Origin: Vicia villosa
Lineage: Eukaryota > Streptophyta > Magnoliopsida > Fabales > Fabaceae
NCBI RefSeq assembly: GCF_029867415.1
Contig: NC_081184.1
Location: 110,266,226-110,330,225 of the forward strand
Length of the DNA stretch: 64,000 nucleotides
Direction of reading: 5' to 3'
Every line of letters begins with the position of its first letter. Within the stretch, counting starts at the first letter, position 1. Positions 10,456-21,948 of the stretch are shown piece by piece. The notes under the pieces were generated by a model, which was not told where the DNA came from, made no database searches, and saw only the letters and a list, made by a program, of their open reading frames with translations. Made by a program: the position numbers and the translations under genes.

Positions 10456-13306
10456 TGTGGTGTCGTTTTTTTTTACCTCCCCGTTTCACTTGGGAGGACG
10501 GCACGCTAGACCCTTCACGCGAAATTTGGAAGGAGAATATGCCCGTGGTGGGAGGAATTTTATTTCAGTTCTTCCTACGATATCACACGAACTTTCTTAT
10601 TTGTCCTACGAGTAGGAAAGGGGAAAAAAGATCTCAACTAAACCCTAGGAGTTTGCTAAGTGTGGGGATTTCACCTAGACTAGAAATTCTGGAGTCCGGG
10701 GGGTCGGTTATACATAGGGAAGTGTTTAAACACCCTACATATCTATAGTACTCTACAGGAACCTTCTCTGTGTCATTTGTGTTTGTGTTTATTGCTAATG
10801 ATTGGGAAAGTTTCTCCTTTGTGTTAGGAGAGAGAATTGAATTGATTTTAAAAGACAGACAGACAGACAAACTGACTATTTTGGTATTTTATTAGCTCGT
10901 TGAGATTCCTTGTGAACCTCATGCCTACATATCCCTAGTGGAAGTCAGAGCTTAATGTAGTTCGGGGAACTAACTAGGGAAATTAATTATTTTTTTGATG
11001 CCTTGCTTGAAGCTCAAGGTTGAAGCTTTGAATTAAATCTCTGTTTACAGTAAAGAGACATGAAATCATCTTTACAGAGAGGTATTTGTACTATTCTACC
11101 ACAAACATTTTGAAAGAGTGACAGAATAACTGGATTCATTTCATTAAGAGAGTGACCTTACTTGTGTGTTTGCAAGTATGCTAGTATCTCTTGAATGAAA
11201 GAAAGATGCTCGTCCAAATTAGGGAAAGTTACCACATGTCTGGGTTTTACTGCCAGCTCATGCCTTTCGAAATCCTAAATGGGAGACTTGATTGAAATTG
11301 AAATTGAAATTGAAATGTTGAAATGTTTGTTTGTTTGAATGTGGTAGAGTAATAAAAATATCTCTCTATAGAGATAACCTATGTCTATCTACTGTATAAA
11401 AGATTTGACTTTAGCTGGCTTGCATGAGGCCCAAGCTTGAGGCTTTTGATTGATTTATTGACTTATTGAAATGATAACTCTACTGGGGAAAATTTAAACT
11501 AAGGAGTTTTTTGGTGTTCTTTACAAAGCCCAGAATTGAGGCTGACTCTTTTTGGAGGTTTTGACTCAACTGGAGAAATTGTCTGTTAAAAGACTGATTC
11601 TTTGTCATGTTTTTGGAGGCTGACCCTTTCCAGGGGTTTTGACTCTTTTGGGGAAATTATCTCCTAAGAGAATGAATCTTTGGTTTTTGAAGGACTGATT
11701 TTGGAGGCTAACCCTTTCCAGGGGTTTTTGTTAAAATGAAAGAATGAATGAAGGCTAACCCTTTCCAGGGGTTTTTGTTAAAATGAATGGCAGAAAGATT
11801 ATCTAGTGGAGACTTCTTGTTTAAAGCCCAAGATGAAGGCTGACTCTTGCTGAGGATAAGCAAACATGGATCCTAGACTCTGCTAAGGAAGATTGATGAA
11901 GATAAGGGTGACAGAGACTTTCCATGTCTCTCATTCCAAAAGGTGTACTCAATGTGAAATTGAGACAAACTTAGCTTGTTTAAAGTCTAGTTTTAATTGG
12001 AAGAAACTCACCAGGGTATGTTAAAAGGTGACTAAAGACCTGTTCCTATGTTTATAAGAAACCTGATGGGTCCTTGTATACAAGCTCAAGAGGAAGCTGG
12101 AAATGCTTTTAAGAAGCCTGTGGGTCCTTGTACAAAGCCCAAGAGGAGGCTAATCGAGGGTTATCGAGGGTCCTTGTTATAGCACAAGAGAAAGCTATGT
12201 AGTTTTGAACTTATTTTGGCTTTAAGCAAACGGGTAAGAGGTTTCACCGGGAATAATTCCTCTTTGGGTGGATGTGTCCTATTTTGGGTTCTAAGGTTTT
12301 TGCCAAGATGTTTCACCGGGAATAATTCATCTTGGGGGTTTGAACTACAGATCTCTAATTAGGAAAGAGCCTTCACCGGGAAGACATTCTCAATCCTAGG
12401 TCATATTCCTATAATATATATAGTTTAACTGTCCTAGGGTTTATACTCAAACGTAGTTCTAAACTAATATATATGCACAGTTTATATTTGACAGTAATTT
12501 AAATAAAGACTGTAAATTGAAAGCTTGTAAAGCCTAACCTGGATGGAGTGGAGGCCTTTGAAGAAGTATGTACAAAGCCTTACCAGTAATTTTTTGTTGT
12601 TTTGTTGATAACAGTTGAATATTTATGATAAACAGTTAAGGGTTTTGAAAACAGAAGAAGTGAAGATGGACAAAGGTCACATAGGTATCTGAAGAGTTTC
12701 ACCGGGAATAATGCCCTTCAAATACCAGAAGAATGTTTTGAAAACAGAAAGAAGATTTTGAAAATACAGTTTTTGAAAACAAACTATGAAAAGAAAGAAG
12801 GTGTTGGTTCTTACACTCTATTAGAGGCCCAGAGATTATTTACTGTTTGTGAAGCAGTGAAAATGAAGATTGGAATGATGTAAGTTTTTGTTGTTTGAAA
12901 ACCTTAATCATCTTGTTTAATCGGAGATCGAAAACAATTTTGAAAATTGACAAAAGTCAACTTAATTAAGGTAAAGATAAAGCTCTTTACCTAATTAAGA
13001 CCTAAACAATTAGGGTTTTATCATAAAATTATCCACAAAATAATTAGGTTAAAACAAAATGAGTATATATATCTAAGGTATTTAAGAAAACACTTAAAAA
13101 CATACTATTTTAAACCTAATAAAAATACATGAAATAAATAATATTTTTTATGATTTTTTTGATTATTCACAAAATAGATATATTAAATAATAAGTGTGTG
13201 AAAAATGAAGTGAAAATAACTTAATTTGATAGGTGAATTAATTGTGTGAAGTTTGTGAGAAAAATGAAAGAAAATGGGTGTTAAAAAAAATAGTTTGGCC
13301 CTTGGA

Positions 13307-13362
13307 GGATTTGAACCCACGCCCTCTAGGTCACACACTCAAAACAAACACCACTGAGCCAA
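13307..13362 (-). other. tRNA-like module 2 (box A and box B)
   Basis: On the minus strand TTGGCTCAGTGG (13351-13362) matches the tRNA box A consensus TRGCNNAGYGG, and GGTTCAAATCC (13307-13317) matches box B with one change. Spacing is tRNA-like, but no acceptor stem or full cloverleaf could be folded, so it is not called a tRNA gene. The equivalent module is at 40172-40224 in the other group B LTR. Confidence 0.5.
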
Positions 13363-13447
13363 CGCCCGTGTGGTGATAGTAAGCTGGTTTTAATGCAATT
13401 CATATAGTGTTCAAGTGTATAGAAGCAAAAAAGAAAATAAAATCAAA

Positions 13448-13528
13448 AGGTCTGAGGCGAGGGGGATTCGAACCTCAGACCTTGGGCATGAGGAGACTAA
13501 GAGCGCATGTGTGGCCACTGGGGCAAGT
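13448..13528 (-). other. tRNA-like module 1 with 11-bp hairpin
   Basis: The plus strand has AAGGTCTGAGG at 13448-13458, a 15-base loop holding the box B core TTCGAA, and CCTCAGACCTT at 13474-13484: a perfect 11-bp stem. A box A-like CTTGCCCCAGTGG lies on the minus strand at 13516-13528. The other solo LTR has the same loop with a one-pair compensatory change at 40050-40086. Confidence 0.6.
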
Positions 13529-16036
13529 TATTCATTCGTTTATGAAACACACATCATTAAATATAAAATAAACTCTGTTCAGAGATTTAAAAAATGGCGC
13601 CACCCTCCATCTTCGTCTTCAAACTCAAGCTCCAACATTTTTGAAATTCTGATTCTCTCAAATCTCAACCAATGGCCCAGGTGTAAACATGAAACTTGTT
13701 CTAAACTCACTCACGATTCTAAATATGTAACTAACACAAATTTATATTAACTACATCTAACTAATTTACTAAAAAACGTGAAGAACCCTAAAATTTGAAA
13801 ATCAAATTAAATGACTATACTGAAAGATAAATGAATGATGATAGAGGGTTTTCAATCCTCTGATGATGCTGAACAAGATAGAATCGAGCTTTATCACAAA
13901 GAGTGCTTAAATTAAAGAGATGGAGTTCAGAAACTTACCTCTGAAAATGGAGGTCGTGAGGATGATAGAGAGCACCTGGGCTTGTATGAATGATCCCAAA
14001 AGCTTCCTTGGGACTCAGTGATGCTAACTGGATGCTTGTTGTGTCCTCAAACCTTCTAAATTGCTCTACTCGACTCCTTCAATTTGAGCTTCAAGTGAAC
14101 ATGGAGGATGATGAATCTGGAGTTACAGATGAGCTGCAGCCATCTGAACAGCTTCACTATGATCTGAGGAACGTGCCTGGATGCCTAACCTTGCTTGGAA
14201 CCTCCTGAATTGTTCTGTGGTCCTCCAGCTGCAAATGCTCCAAATGAGAGGTGAAGATGATGATTCTCCACGCCCAGAAGTGTTCTAGAGGTTTGGATCA
14301 CCTCTAAATGCCTCCCTCAATGTGTTTGAATACTTATTTTCAAAGAGAGAGCTTTGGTTTGAAGAATCCGAGTCTTCTTGCCAAAGGACCTTTGAAAAAA
14401 CTAAGTATGAAGAAAGAAAAGAAAAAGCAAGAATTCTGTTGCTTTGGTGTGTTTTTCTACTGAGGTATGCTCTCCTATTTATAGGCAAATGGTTCAGTAT
14501 AGTTGCAGAGGAGTGAGCTTGCTTAGTGAGGTTGATTTGGTTTTCTTGGCCATGAAGGAAGTTTGCAAATATCTCTTATGCAATGATGAGAATTTTGATT
14601 CCATTTGATCAATCCCCTAGCCCTCAATTTTGCTTGATCTTAGGGGACAATTCTGAGACAGAAATGAGCTCTAATTGGTTGGTGAGAATATTCCTTGGGT
14701 GATTCATCAATTTGCCATAAATTCCCAAATGTAATCATTACATAATCACATGTTCTTGTTTTGGGAATCTTCCTCAATTCTTATGCTATGGTGAAAATGA
14801 ATGCATGGCATGTTTTCAGATGTGGTATGGGTCGTGTAGCATCCATAAATGAGGTCATGTGCACAAAATTTCAAAGTTCAAAAATGAGGCATGACCTATA
14901 ATTTCACTTCATGAGGCCAACTTTGAACAAGCATAACTCTTAGCTCAAAATGAATTTGGAGAAGGTTGAACACAATTTGGAAAGCCCTAAACATCTACTT
15001 CAAATCATTAGTTTATGGTTCCTTCAGAATCATTAGGGAAATTTGTGAAAAATGAGCCCAAAGTTGGATGAAAACTAGGTTAAAAACACTTAGAAAAATT
15101 TCTAAGTTTTTATAACCTAAAGCTTCAAAATTCCAAAACTCTTAAATGGTTGATCTTTTGAAAAAAGTTCCTATGTAAGATGTTGTTTTATTTTGCAAGA
15201 TCTACAACTTTCATGTTGGAAGTTTTTTGAGTTGTGTAGGTGAAATTTTGAGTTCCCACAATGCCCTCAAAAACCCTAATTCCCGACTTTTTGCTCCTTG
15301 GTGAATCTCTTTGAATTTATTTGGTCAAATGACTTTAATATCCATATATTGATGATATTGATCTTTGAAAGTCATGGTTTGACCAAAAATCTTAAAAGTC
15401 AAAGGTGAACCCATACAGTTGACTTTTTCCTGATAAAGTGAAAATTTGGACTTTTGTGTAGAATCAAGATCTTCTCCTCAAATGAGTGATGTAAATGGGT
15501 TATATTGAGGTAGTAGAGGTTCTTGAATCATGTCTTGAGTTTTGGATCCATGCCTCTGATTAAAAGTCAACTATCCTGGTGAATTAGGTCAAAAACCCTA
15601 ATTGTCGACCATATGAAAATAATGACTGTAGACTTTGAATTGAGGTGTGATGTCCAGTGGATCTTGTCATATGAGCTATTTGAAGATGATTGATGTCTTT
15701 GAATGATCCCCTGGGGCTTTTTAGGGTTTCCCAAAGGTGATCCCTGATTTTAGTCCTTGATAGGCTCAAAAACCCTAGTCCGGTGACCTGAGTAAATCTG
15801 TACTCAGAGGACTGGGTGTCTAATCAATCATAGGTGAAAAAATGAAGCTCTTGAGTCCTATGATTATGTTAGAGACTAATCCTTCTACTGATTGATCCTT
15901 TGCCTGAGTTTTCTTGTCTTTGAACATCCTCGATTAAATGCCAGATGAAGAAATGACTGCTCTGGGTACTTGCTTTGACCTGATGAAAATCCTGAAGATA
16001 TGTCATCTCAGGGGGGTCAAAAATTAGGGTATGACA

Positions 16037-16041
16037 GGTAC
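16037..16041. repeat. target site duplication GGTAC (right)
   Basis: Exact repeat of 10451-10455 on the far side of the solo LTR. Confidence 0.9.
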
Positions 16042-16073
16042 CATCCCCTTGGCGCATATGTTGTAATTTTTTT

Positions 16074-16255
16074 TATAAATAGCTCATTCATTCTCCACTA
16101 TTTGCCACCCTTCCTCTCATTTCATTCTTAAATATTTCTTCAAAATGTCTCACATTATTAAAAGAAATGTTCAACCTTTTAATTCGCTAATAAAGCCTTC
16201 GATGAAGATCCGACTGTGGATATTGAGAATTTTGAGCATCTTGAGATGGGCTTGA
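16074..16255 (+). other. TATA box and short ORF of unknown element
   Basis: TATAAATA at 16074-16081 is followed 64 bases later by an ATG at 16145 in a good context (TTCAAAATGTCT), opening 36 codons before a stop at 16253-16255. A different frame stays open a little longer after an apparent shift near 16190. The protein is not recognised. The layout (inverted-repeat boxes, TATA, ATG 60 to 80 bp downstream) repeats at 45180-45653, suggesting both are starts of the same class of element gene. The stretch 16256-16560 shows nothing further. Confidence 0.3.
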
Positions 16256-16569
16256 TGTATTGGTTAGACTGAGACTTTCAAGGTGAAAAGATCAGAATAA
16301 TTGATAGGCTGTTTAGATTTTCAAAAGTAATAGATTACATAGTGTGTGAGAGTTAGTTAAAATTGATAATGACTATCATGTTATGATGTATGGATCATAT
16401 GATATTGTCTTGATGGTTATTATCTCCTAGATATGTTGTTTTGTTTAGTCATTTTTATGTTATTATTTTATGAGTGAATGTTGTATTCGATATGAAATGA
16501 AAGTTGTATTCAATATGAAATTTTATGGTTCCAAAAAATAAATTAAATATCAGGAGTGCATAAAACAAT

Positions 16570-16804
16570 TATCTTGCGGAGCTTGATCCAACATTAGGAT
16601 AATTTTTGATTGTTTCGGGGTTGACGCTATGAACTGCATAATCTTACCATTTTATTTGTCGTATCTATTTCGATTTGAATACGCGTGTTGTTAGGGCGAC
16701 CCTTTTTCTTCCATCACATATTTTAATTGTGCCAAAGTCGGTCCCCTTGATAAGTAGGCCAATATCATCATTTTCTACCACCGAGAAGCTATTGTTATAC
16801 ACAT
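16570..16804 (-). pseudogene. MULE transposase, C-terminal remnant
   Basis: Across the copia insertion the minus-strand reading VYNVINIFNV (30084 side) continues directly into YNNSFSVVENDDIGLL and then a basic tail (DGRKRVALTTRVFKSK) here. This is the region after the SWIM zinc finger of MuDR-type transposases, where the sequence VY.V.NVFNVY is conserved. Position 16804 is exactly the edge of the copia element. Confidence 0.65.
16800..16804. repeat. target site duplication CACAT (left)
   Basis: CACAT precedes the 5' LTR of the copia element and is repeated exactly at 30084-30088 after the 3' LTR. Confidence 0.92.
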
Positions 16805-17910
16805 TGCTAGTTCTCTATGTTCAGAGTTGGCTTAATTTTTGTAAAACAAATGATAGTGTCAATAATGTAATATATAAAAAGAACAGGTATAACAAGAGTC
16901 CCATTGGAATGCGAAGAACATGTTATGTTGAAGTAAATCAACATCTGGAATAACATGTCACATGGGATGTTACGACATCATGTCTGAGCTAAAGTGAAGA
17001 GTTTTAATTAAATCTATGTGATTTAATTACTACAAGAGTATTGCAGAATATTCAGGGATATAATGCAATCAATCAATCAAGGTGTGATTGGCAAAATAGG
17101 TCTGAAAAATCAATATGAATATTCGTAGAATCAATCAGAAGAATCATGGTAGAATATTTGAAGAATATGCAGAATATATAGTTTCTAAATATGGAGATAT
17201 TTTAGGAAACTAAAGATTGAAGACCTTGCTTGTAGCAGAAGTAACAACATATGCGTAACAGAAAATAAGTTGCGATTAGAAGCCCAAATCCAGTTAGGAA
17301 TAGGTTATAAATAGAAGCATTGTAACATAGGTTTAGTAATCCAGCCGAGTATTAAAAAGATGTAATTATTAGGGCTAGGTTAGGTGAACCTCCCAGGTTG
17401 TGGGAAGGTCACCGTGTAGGTCTCGAAGCTTTTAAGCAAGAGACATGTTTTCATCTTAAAGCTCGTAGGCAATAGGTGTATTGTTCTTGGAGGAAGCTTT
17501 TACGCAACTCTAAGTTAGTGTTCTAGTCAAGGGGGCTTGGCTAGGTATTGTCATGGAAGTATGTCTTCTGAAAGTTTAATTAGTACAAGTGAAAGATTAA
17601 GGAATTGAGGTGGGTTCCTCGTGTCTTACATGGATTTTCTAAGGTAGAGATTGCATTGGGTAAGGATTAAGTGAGAAGTTATAGACGGGGAGTTTAGCTT
17701 CGAATTAATACTGCTAATAGTGGATCTTGTTCCTGGCTTGGTATGCCCCTAGATGTAGGAGAGGTTGCTCCGAACTGGGTAAACAATTACTTATTTATTT
17801 ATGTTTTAGTACTGTATAATTTCACGTCTGTATCTTGCTGAAGTCTTCCTTGACAGACCGGATGTCTCGACATCTTTCTCAACATCTGGATTTGTCTCAC
17901 CAGAATTTCA
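16805..17910 (+). repeat. 5' LTR of copia-1
   Basis: Starts TGCTAGTTCTC (the 3' copy has TGTTAGTTCTC) and ends CCAGAATTTCA. Aligns throughout with 28974-30083 with scattered substitutions visible every 15 to 25 bases in the stretches compared by eye, so the insertion is not recent. Confidence 0.92.
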
Positions 17911-17912
17911 TT

Positions 17913-17924
17913 TGGTATCAGAGC
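17913..17924 (+). other. primer binding site, initiator tRNA-Met type
   Basis: TGGTATCAGAGC, the standard Ty1/copia primer site complementary to the 3' end of initiator tRNA-Met, placed two bases after the 5' LTR end. Confidence 0.9.
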
Positions 17925-20526
17925 TGCCATCCTGTTCTGTCTTTGGATGAGATCTTGGGAGGATACTTTCTGGTTTTGTAAGGAACCTTCTGAAAAGACT
18001 GCCTTTTGGAGGTGGTACGATTGAACAGTCCCTAGAAGTGGAGGATGGACTGTTAGGTGAAGAACTGGAGGTTGGAAAAAGATACTATCTATAGGCACCT
18101 GAAGAATGATGTAACTCTGCATAGGCATCCTTAGTATACATGGCCCCTTGGAGCGGAGGGTGTATTGTGTGGAGTGATGGTGGAGTCGTAAGCTGCGGTG
18201 ACTTGCAGTTTGATTTATTTTCAAACCTAAGGAGGCGTTGCCTGTGAGAGGGAGTGATATGGTACAAGGAAGGGTGATGAGAAGATGGTAATGTTTTTTC
18301 CGCTGCATGATATCTCTTTCAAACCTAACCGTCTTGTTATTAGGGTTTGATCTTCTTAAGAACTGCACCCTAGAAGGGTTTGTACAAAGCCGACTCTTTC
18401 AACTATTTAAAGTGACCTACGATACTTGAGTCTTGATCCTCAAGTCCATTCATAAAGGCACTTGGTCTGACTGATGGTTGCTTTTTCAAGGAACATGAAG
18501 AAATATTGAAACCATTTATTTTGGTCTCAAATAAAGTCTTCACAATTCTTGATCCTTTTCAAGAGGTAACTTTGAATCTGGATACTATTGGTAGTACTGG
18601 GCTGCTCGTCTCTGAAGCTTATCTAAGAAAGCCTTAAAGCAGCATATTCTGTAACACCAAGATCAGTGTGTATGGAAGAAGAAGGAGCTAATGTTCTGTC
18701 AGATGATGAGACATCATGTCATCTGGAATATTATTCCTTGAGTGTATAAGATGCTTTGGGTGCTAAACAAATGTGTGATGACCACATGAGTTTGGAACCT
18801 ACTCCTGACTTGGAAGAGGAGGGACCAGGGCTAAGATTTAGAAAAGAGAGATCGTATTGATGTTCACCTTGGCTCAATATTCTTCTGATCCAGTATAACA
18901 AGTGCTGCTAATAGAAGCACTTATCTGGAATTGTAGGTCTCTGAAGGGATGTGAGACACAATGTCTTATCATCATGGTCCTGAGGATTTACTTTCCTCAA
19001 AGGCTTGTTGCAGATGTTGATTCTTCAATAGAACAGAGGTTGTCTACTCAAACTTGATTCCCTGATCAAGTCTTTGAGAACATTGAACTCTTGTTATGTT
19101 GATGAATGGTTCCTGTCACAAAGGATCATCTGCGGTATCAAAGTGTCAACCCAAGACAGATGGTTGATGGGTGTCTGCAAAGTTGGAGTGTCATCTGAAT
19201 CATCATGGATGAATAATTCAGTATTTTTATGGAGTAAGGAGGAGTGGTTGTTCTAGTTGCCTCTTAGTAGGAGTCTCTTCTATAGGTGCAGAAGGTTATT
19301 GGTTGCATGAAGATCACAAAGTCATAACTTAAGAATGATCTCTCGAAGACTTTGAAAATTCGCTCTGAACAGTCTAAAAAAGTGTGGAATTGATCTGTGT
19401 TATGCCTGAGGAAGATGCTCAATGTTGAACTCAATTGAGTGAGCTTGATTCTGATCTAGCTTGAGTAGTACGTAGTACATAAAGTTGTCAGGTCTTGAAG
19501 AAAAGTCAGCAAAATATCAACTACGGTTAGATGAGCAAGGTAAGACAAAAGGTTCTACCTTGTGTGAGAAGGTAACCCTAGTGTCATAAGGATAAATACT
19601 ATGTTGGGAGCTGAGTGTTTATTGGTTGAATGTGCATATGCCTAAGACTAAGAACTTTTACGGGAGACTTAGTGTTTGTCTAAGATATTATGCAATTCTG
19701 CAATTTGTAACCTCGTCCAGAAAAGGTGTTGTGTCTAGCTTCTATGCGAAGTTACTCATGTCCTAAATGATGTCTTGACATCATATTGGACTGTTGATAT
19801 TTGAAGATTCTGATCAATAGTATGATGATTTGGCAATTCGTGACTATTATTATTCTTATGACCTAACCACCTTCGGTTCTCACTGGTGAATGTACAAGCA
19901 GAGAAAAGAGTTCTACAAGATGACTTGCAAAGAAAGGTGGCTGTTCTCAAGTATCTATTCTTCTTGCAAGAGGCTGTTTTAACGAGGTGCTCTTTTACAT
20001 CAGAATTGACATCAATTATTCGTGGTAGGGGGAGTGATGGTTCAGTTTGTAGGTTCTGTCTGTGCAGTGTGCTTTTGTACTGATCAAGCAAGACAAAATT
20101 GTTAGGCTTACCTATATAAGTCTGTATTATCAATCTTGTCTTGTATCTTTTGCTGGAATCTTAGACTTAATCTTAGATTCTTTGGGTTATTTTCTTTGGA
20201 AAGAAACGTAGACTTACTTTGTGTTTCTTGGGGCTTTCATTGTTTTTGTTCATAAGCGTTGTTACACTTGCTTTTTAAGAACCGTGTGATGGACAACCTT
20301 GGTTCTCTGGGAGATTCAACTTCACAAACTGTTGTTAGTCAGAAAGAGAAGACAATGTCTGACAGAATGTCAGAACATCTTGCCAGACATGTTGGCTGAA
20401 CAACTAGCAAAAGAATTGGGTTGATAAGATCACACGCGTGTCAGATAGGTGCAGAGATCTTTCCATATGCATGCATTGAGAGTAGTTCCTTTTCAGTAGA
20501 AACAGTCAAAATCTAGAAAAGGGTAT
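17925..20526 (+). other. copia-1 interior, left part (no coding domains)
   Basis: The leader shares GGATACTTTCTGGTT and AGAAGTGGAGGATGGAC with the leader of copia-2 (minus strand, 26630-26710), showing the two belong to one family. The 189-codon open stretch antisense at 17799-18368 matches nothing recognised. No gag zinc knuckle, integrase or YVDD motif was seen in any frame; this appears to be a non-coding or fully decayed interior. Confidence 0.6.
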
Positions 20527-21948
20527 TGAAATTCTGGTTACAGCAGACTCAGATGTCATATATGGATGTCTTGACATCTGATCTGACATTATAAAAACAC
20601 ACAACGTAGGAATAAAAATAATAGTGCAGGAAAGCAACAAAAATACAACAGAATTGTTTACCCAGTTCGGTATACAATAATACCTACTCTGGGGGCTACC
20701 AAGCCATGGAGGAAATCCACTATCAGTAGTCCTAATTTGAAGTTGAACTTCTCCATTCACAACTTCTCACTTAAACACTACCCAATACAATCTCTACCTA
20801 GGTTCTTCCTAGATATGGAATATCTCCATTCCACTCCCAATCACCTCAGTGATGTTGTACAATTCTCCAATCCCAGAAGTTAAAAACAACGGCCTAATCA
20901 CCAACATTATAAACACACAAACAAACATAACTTGGAGTTACTTACAAGCTTTCTCCAAGAACAAAACTGCACTCATTGCTTCACATCTTTTGAGTGAGTA
21001 AGATAAACCTCTTGCCTATAGGCTTCGAGGCATAAAACAGTGACCATACCATAATCTGGGTGGTTCACTTACATGGCTAACCCTAAAGACTACATCTTTC
21101 TAAAACCGACTAGCTCACTAAACTAGGTTACAAAGCTTCCTATTTATAACCTATTCCCAACTGGACTTGGGCCTTCAATCACAACCTTATTTGCTGTTAC
21201 AAATCAGCAGAAAACTTCTGCTAAAAGTTAGGTCTTCAATCATAAGTTTCCTAAATTATCTCCAGAAGTAGAAACTGCATAATCTTCAATATTCTGACTT
21301 GATTCTCTTGACCTTTAAACCTGCGCCACATAGGATTGCATAATATTCCATAGAATATTCTGAATCTGTTGAGTACATACTGAATCTTCATATTTCCGCT
21401 CAGCAGGCGCGATGTTATGAGTTTCTCCATATGACATCTCATAAGACATGTTGTCACAGAACATGTCTCAACATTCCATAGGACATCTTCTTGATGTACT
21501 CTGTTTTGTACAAATCGCAGCAAACAGTATTCTTCACTTCAATTCTCTGCTTCTAAAAGTAGGACTAACAATCTTCTGTTATGCAGATCCTGGGCCTTGG
21601 GCCTAAAGAAAATAAATTAGGGTTAACCAAGTTAACCTAATTTCCACATAACCAGGGTGCTACAAATCATCCCATGGCTCGTTCTGTTACTGATATACAA
21701 TCAGCACAATAGTTAGTTTCGTAAAATATAGTCTGAGATTAATAAGGAAATATAACAGAAAACATAGCAGCCCATGCTGTCAAATACTGATGTCACAACA
21801 TCCAGCATGACATCCAACTAGATCCTGTATTAGCTTAAACATTCAAATCCTGCAGAACTCTACACAAAGCATGTCATGACATCAATCAAGACATCTAAAC
21901 TCACAATTATGTTTTACCATAAAAAGCAGCCAATCAAAAACATCTACA
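20527..21948 (-). repeat. 3' LTR of copia-2
   Basis: On the minus strand begins TGTAGATG right after the purine tract AAAGGGGGAGTT and ends ACCAGAATTTCA, the same terminus as the copia-1 LTR. About 1.42 kb, against 1.1 kb for copia-1. Confidence 0.88.

Larger units (their letters stand above)
10456..16036 (-). mobile_element. solo Ogre-type LTR (group B, 5.58 kb)
   Basis: A complete LTR lying alone. On the minus strand it starts TGTCATACCCTAATTTTTGACC at 16036 and ends CGACACCACA at 10456, flanked by an exact GGTAC duplication, so it is the product of recombination between the two LTRs of an integrated element. It matches, in inverted orientation, the solo LTR at 37521-43571 over its whole length. 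Inside are a repeated GGTTTCACCGGGAATAATTC motif (about 12240-12390 and 12690), tandem blocks containing CCCTTTCCAGGGGTTTT (11620-11780), two tRNA-like modules (13307-13528) and the typical 3' end of Ogre LTRs. Short ORFs inside are incidental. Confidence 0.92.

Noticed and set aside
10355..10870. Overlapping open frames at the end of the solo LTR
   Set aside because: They cross the LTR/flank boundary and have no protein similarity; the other LTR copy does not keep them open.
15240..15600. Telomere-like AAACCCTAA motifs
   Set aside because: Occur singly within Ogre LTRs throughout the window, never in tandem; part of the LTR consensus.
17799..18368. 189-codon open frame antisense in copia-1
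   Set aside because: Runs across the LTR end, PBS and leader in antisense; no domain, and composition follows the LTR.
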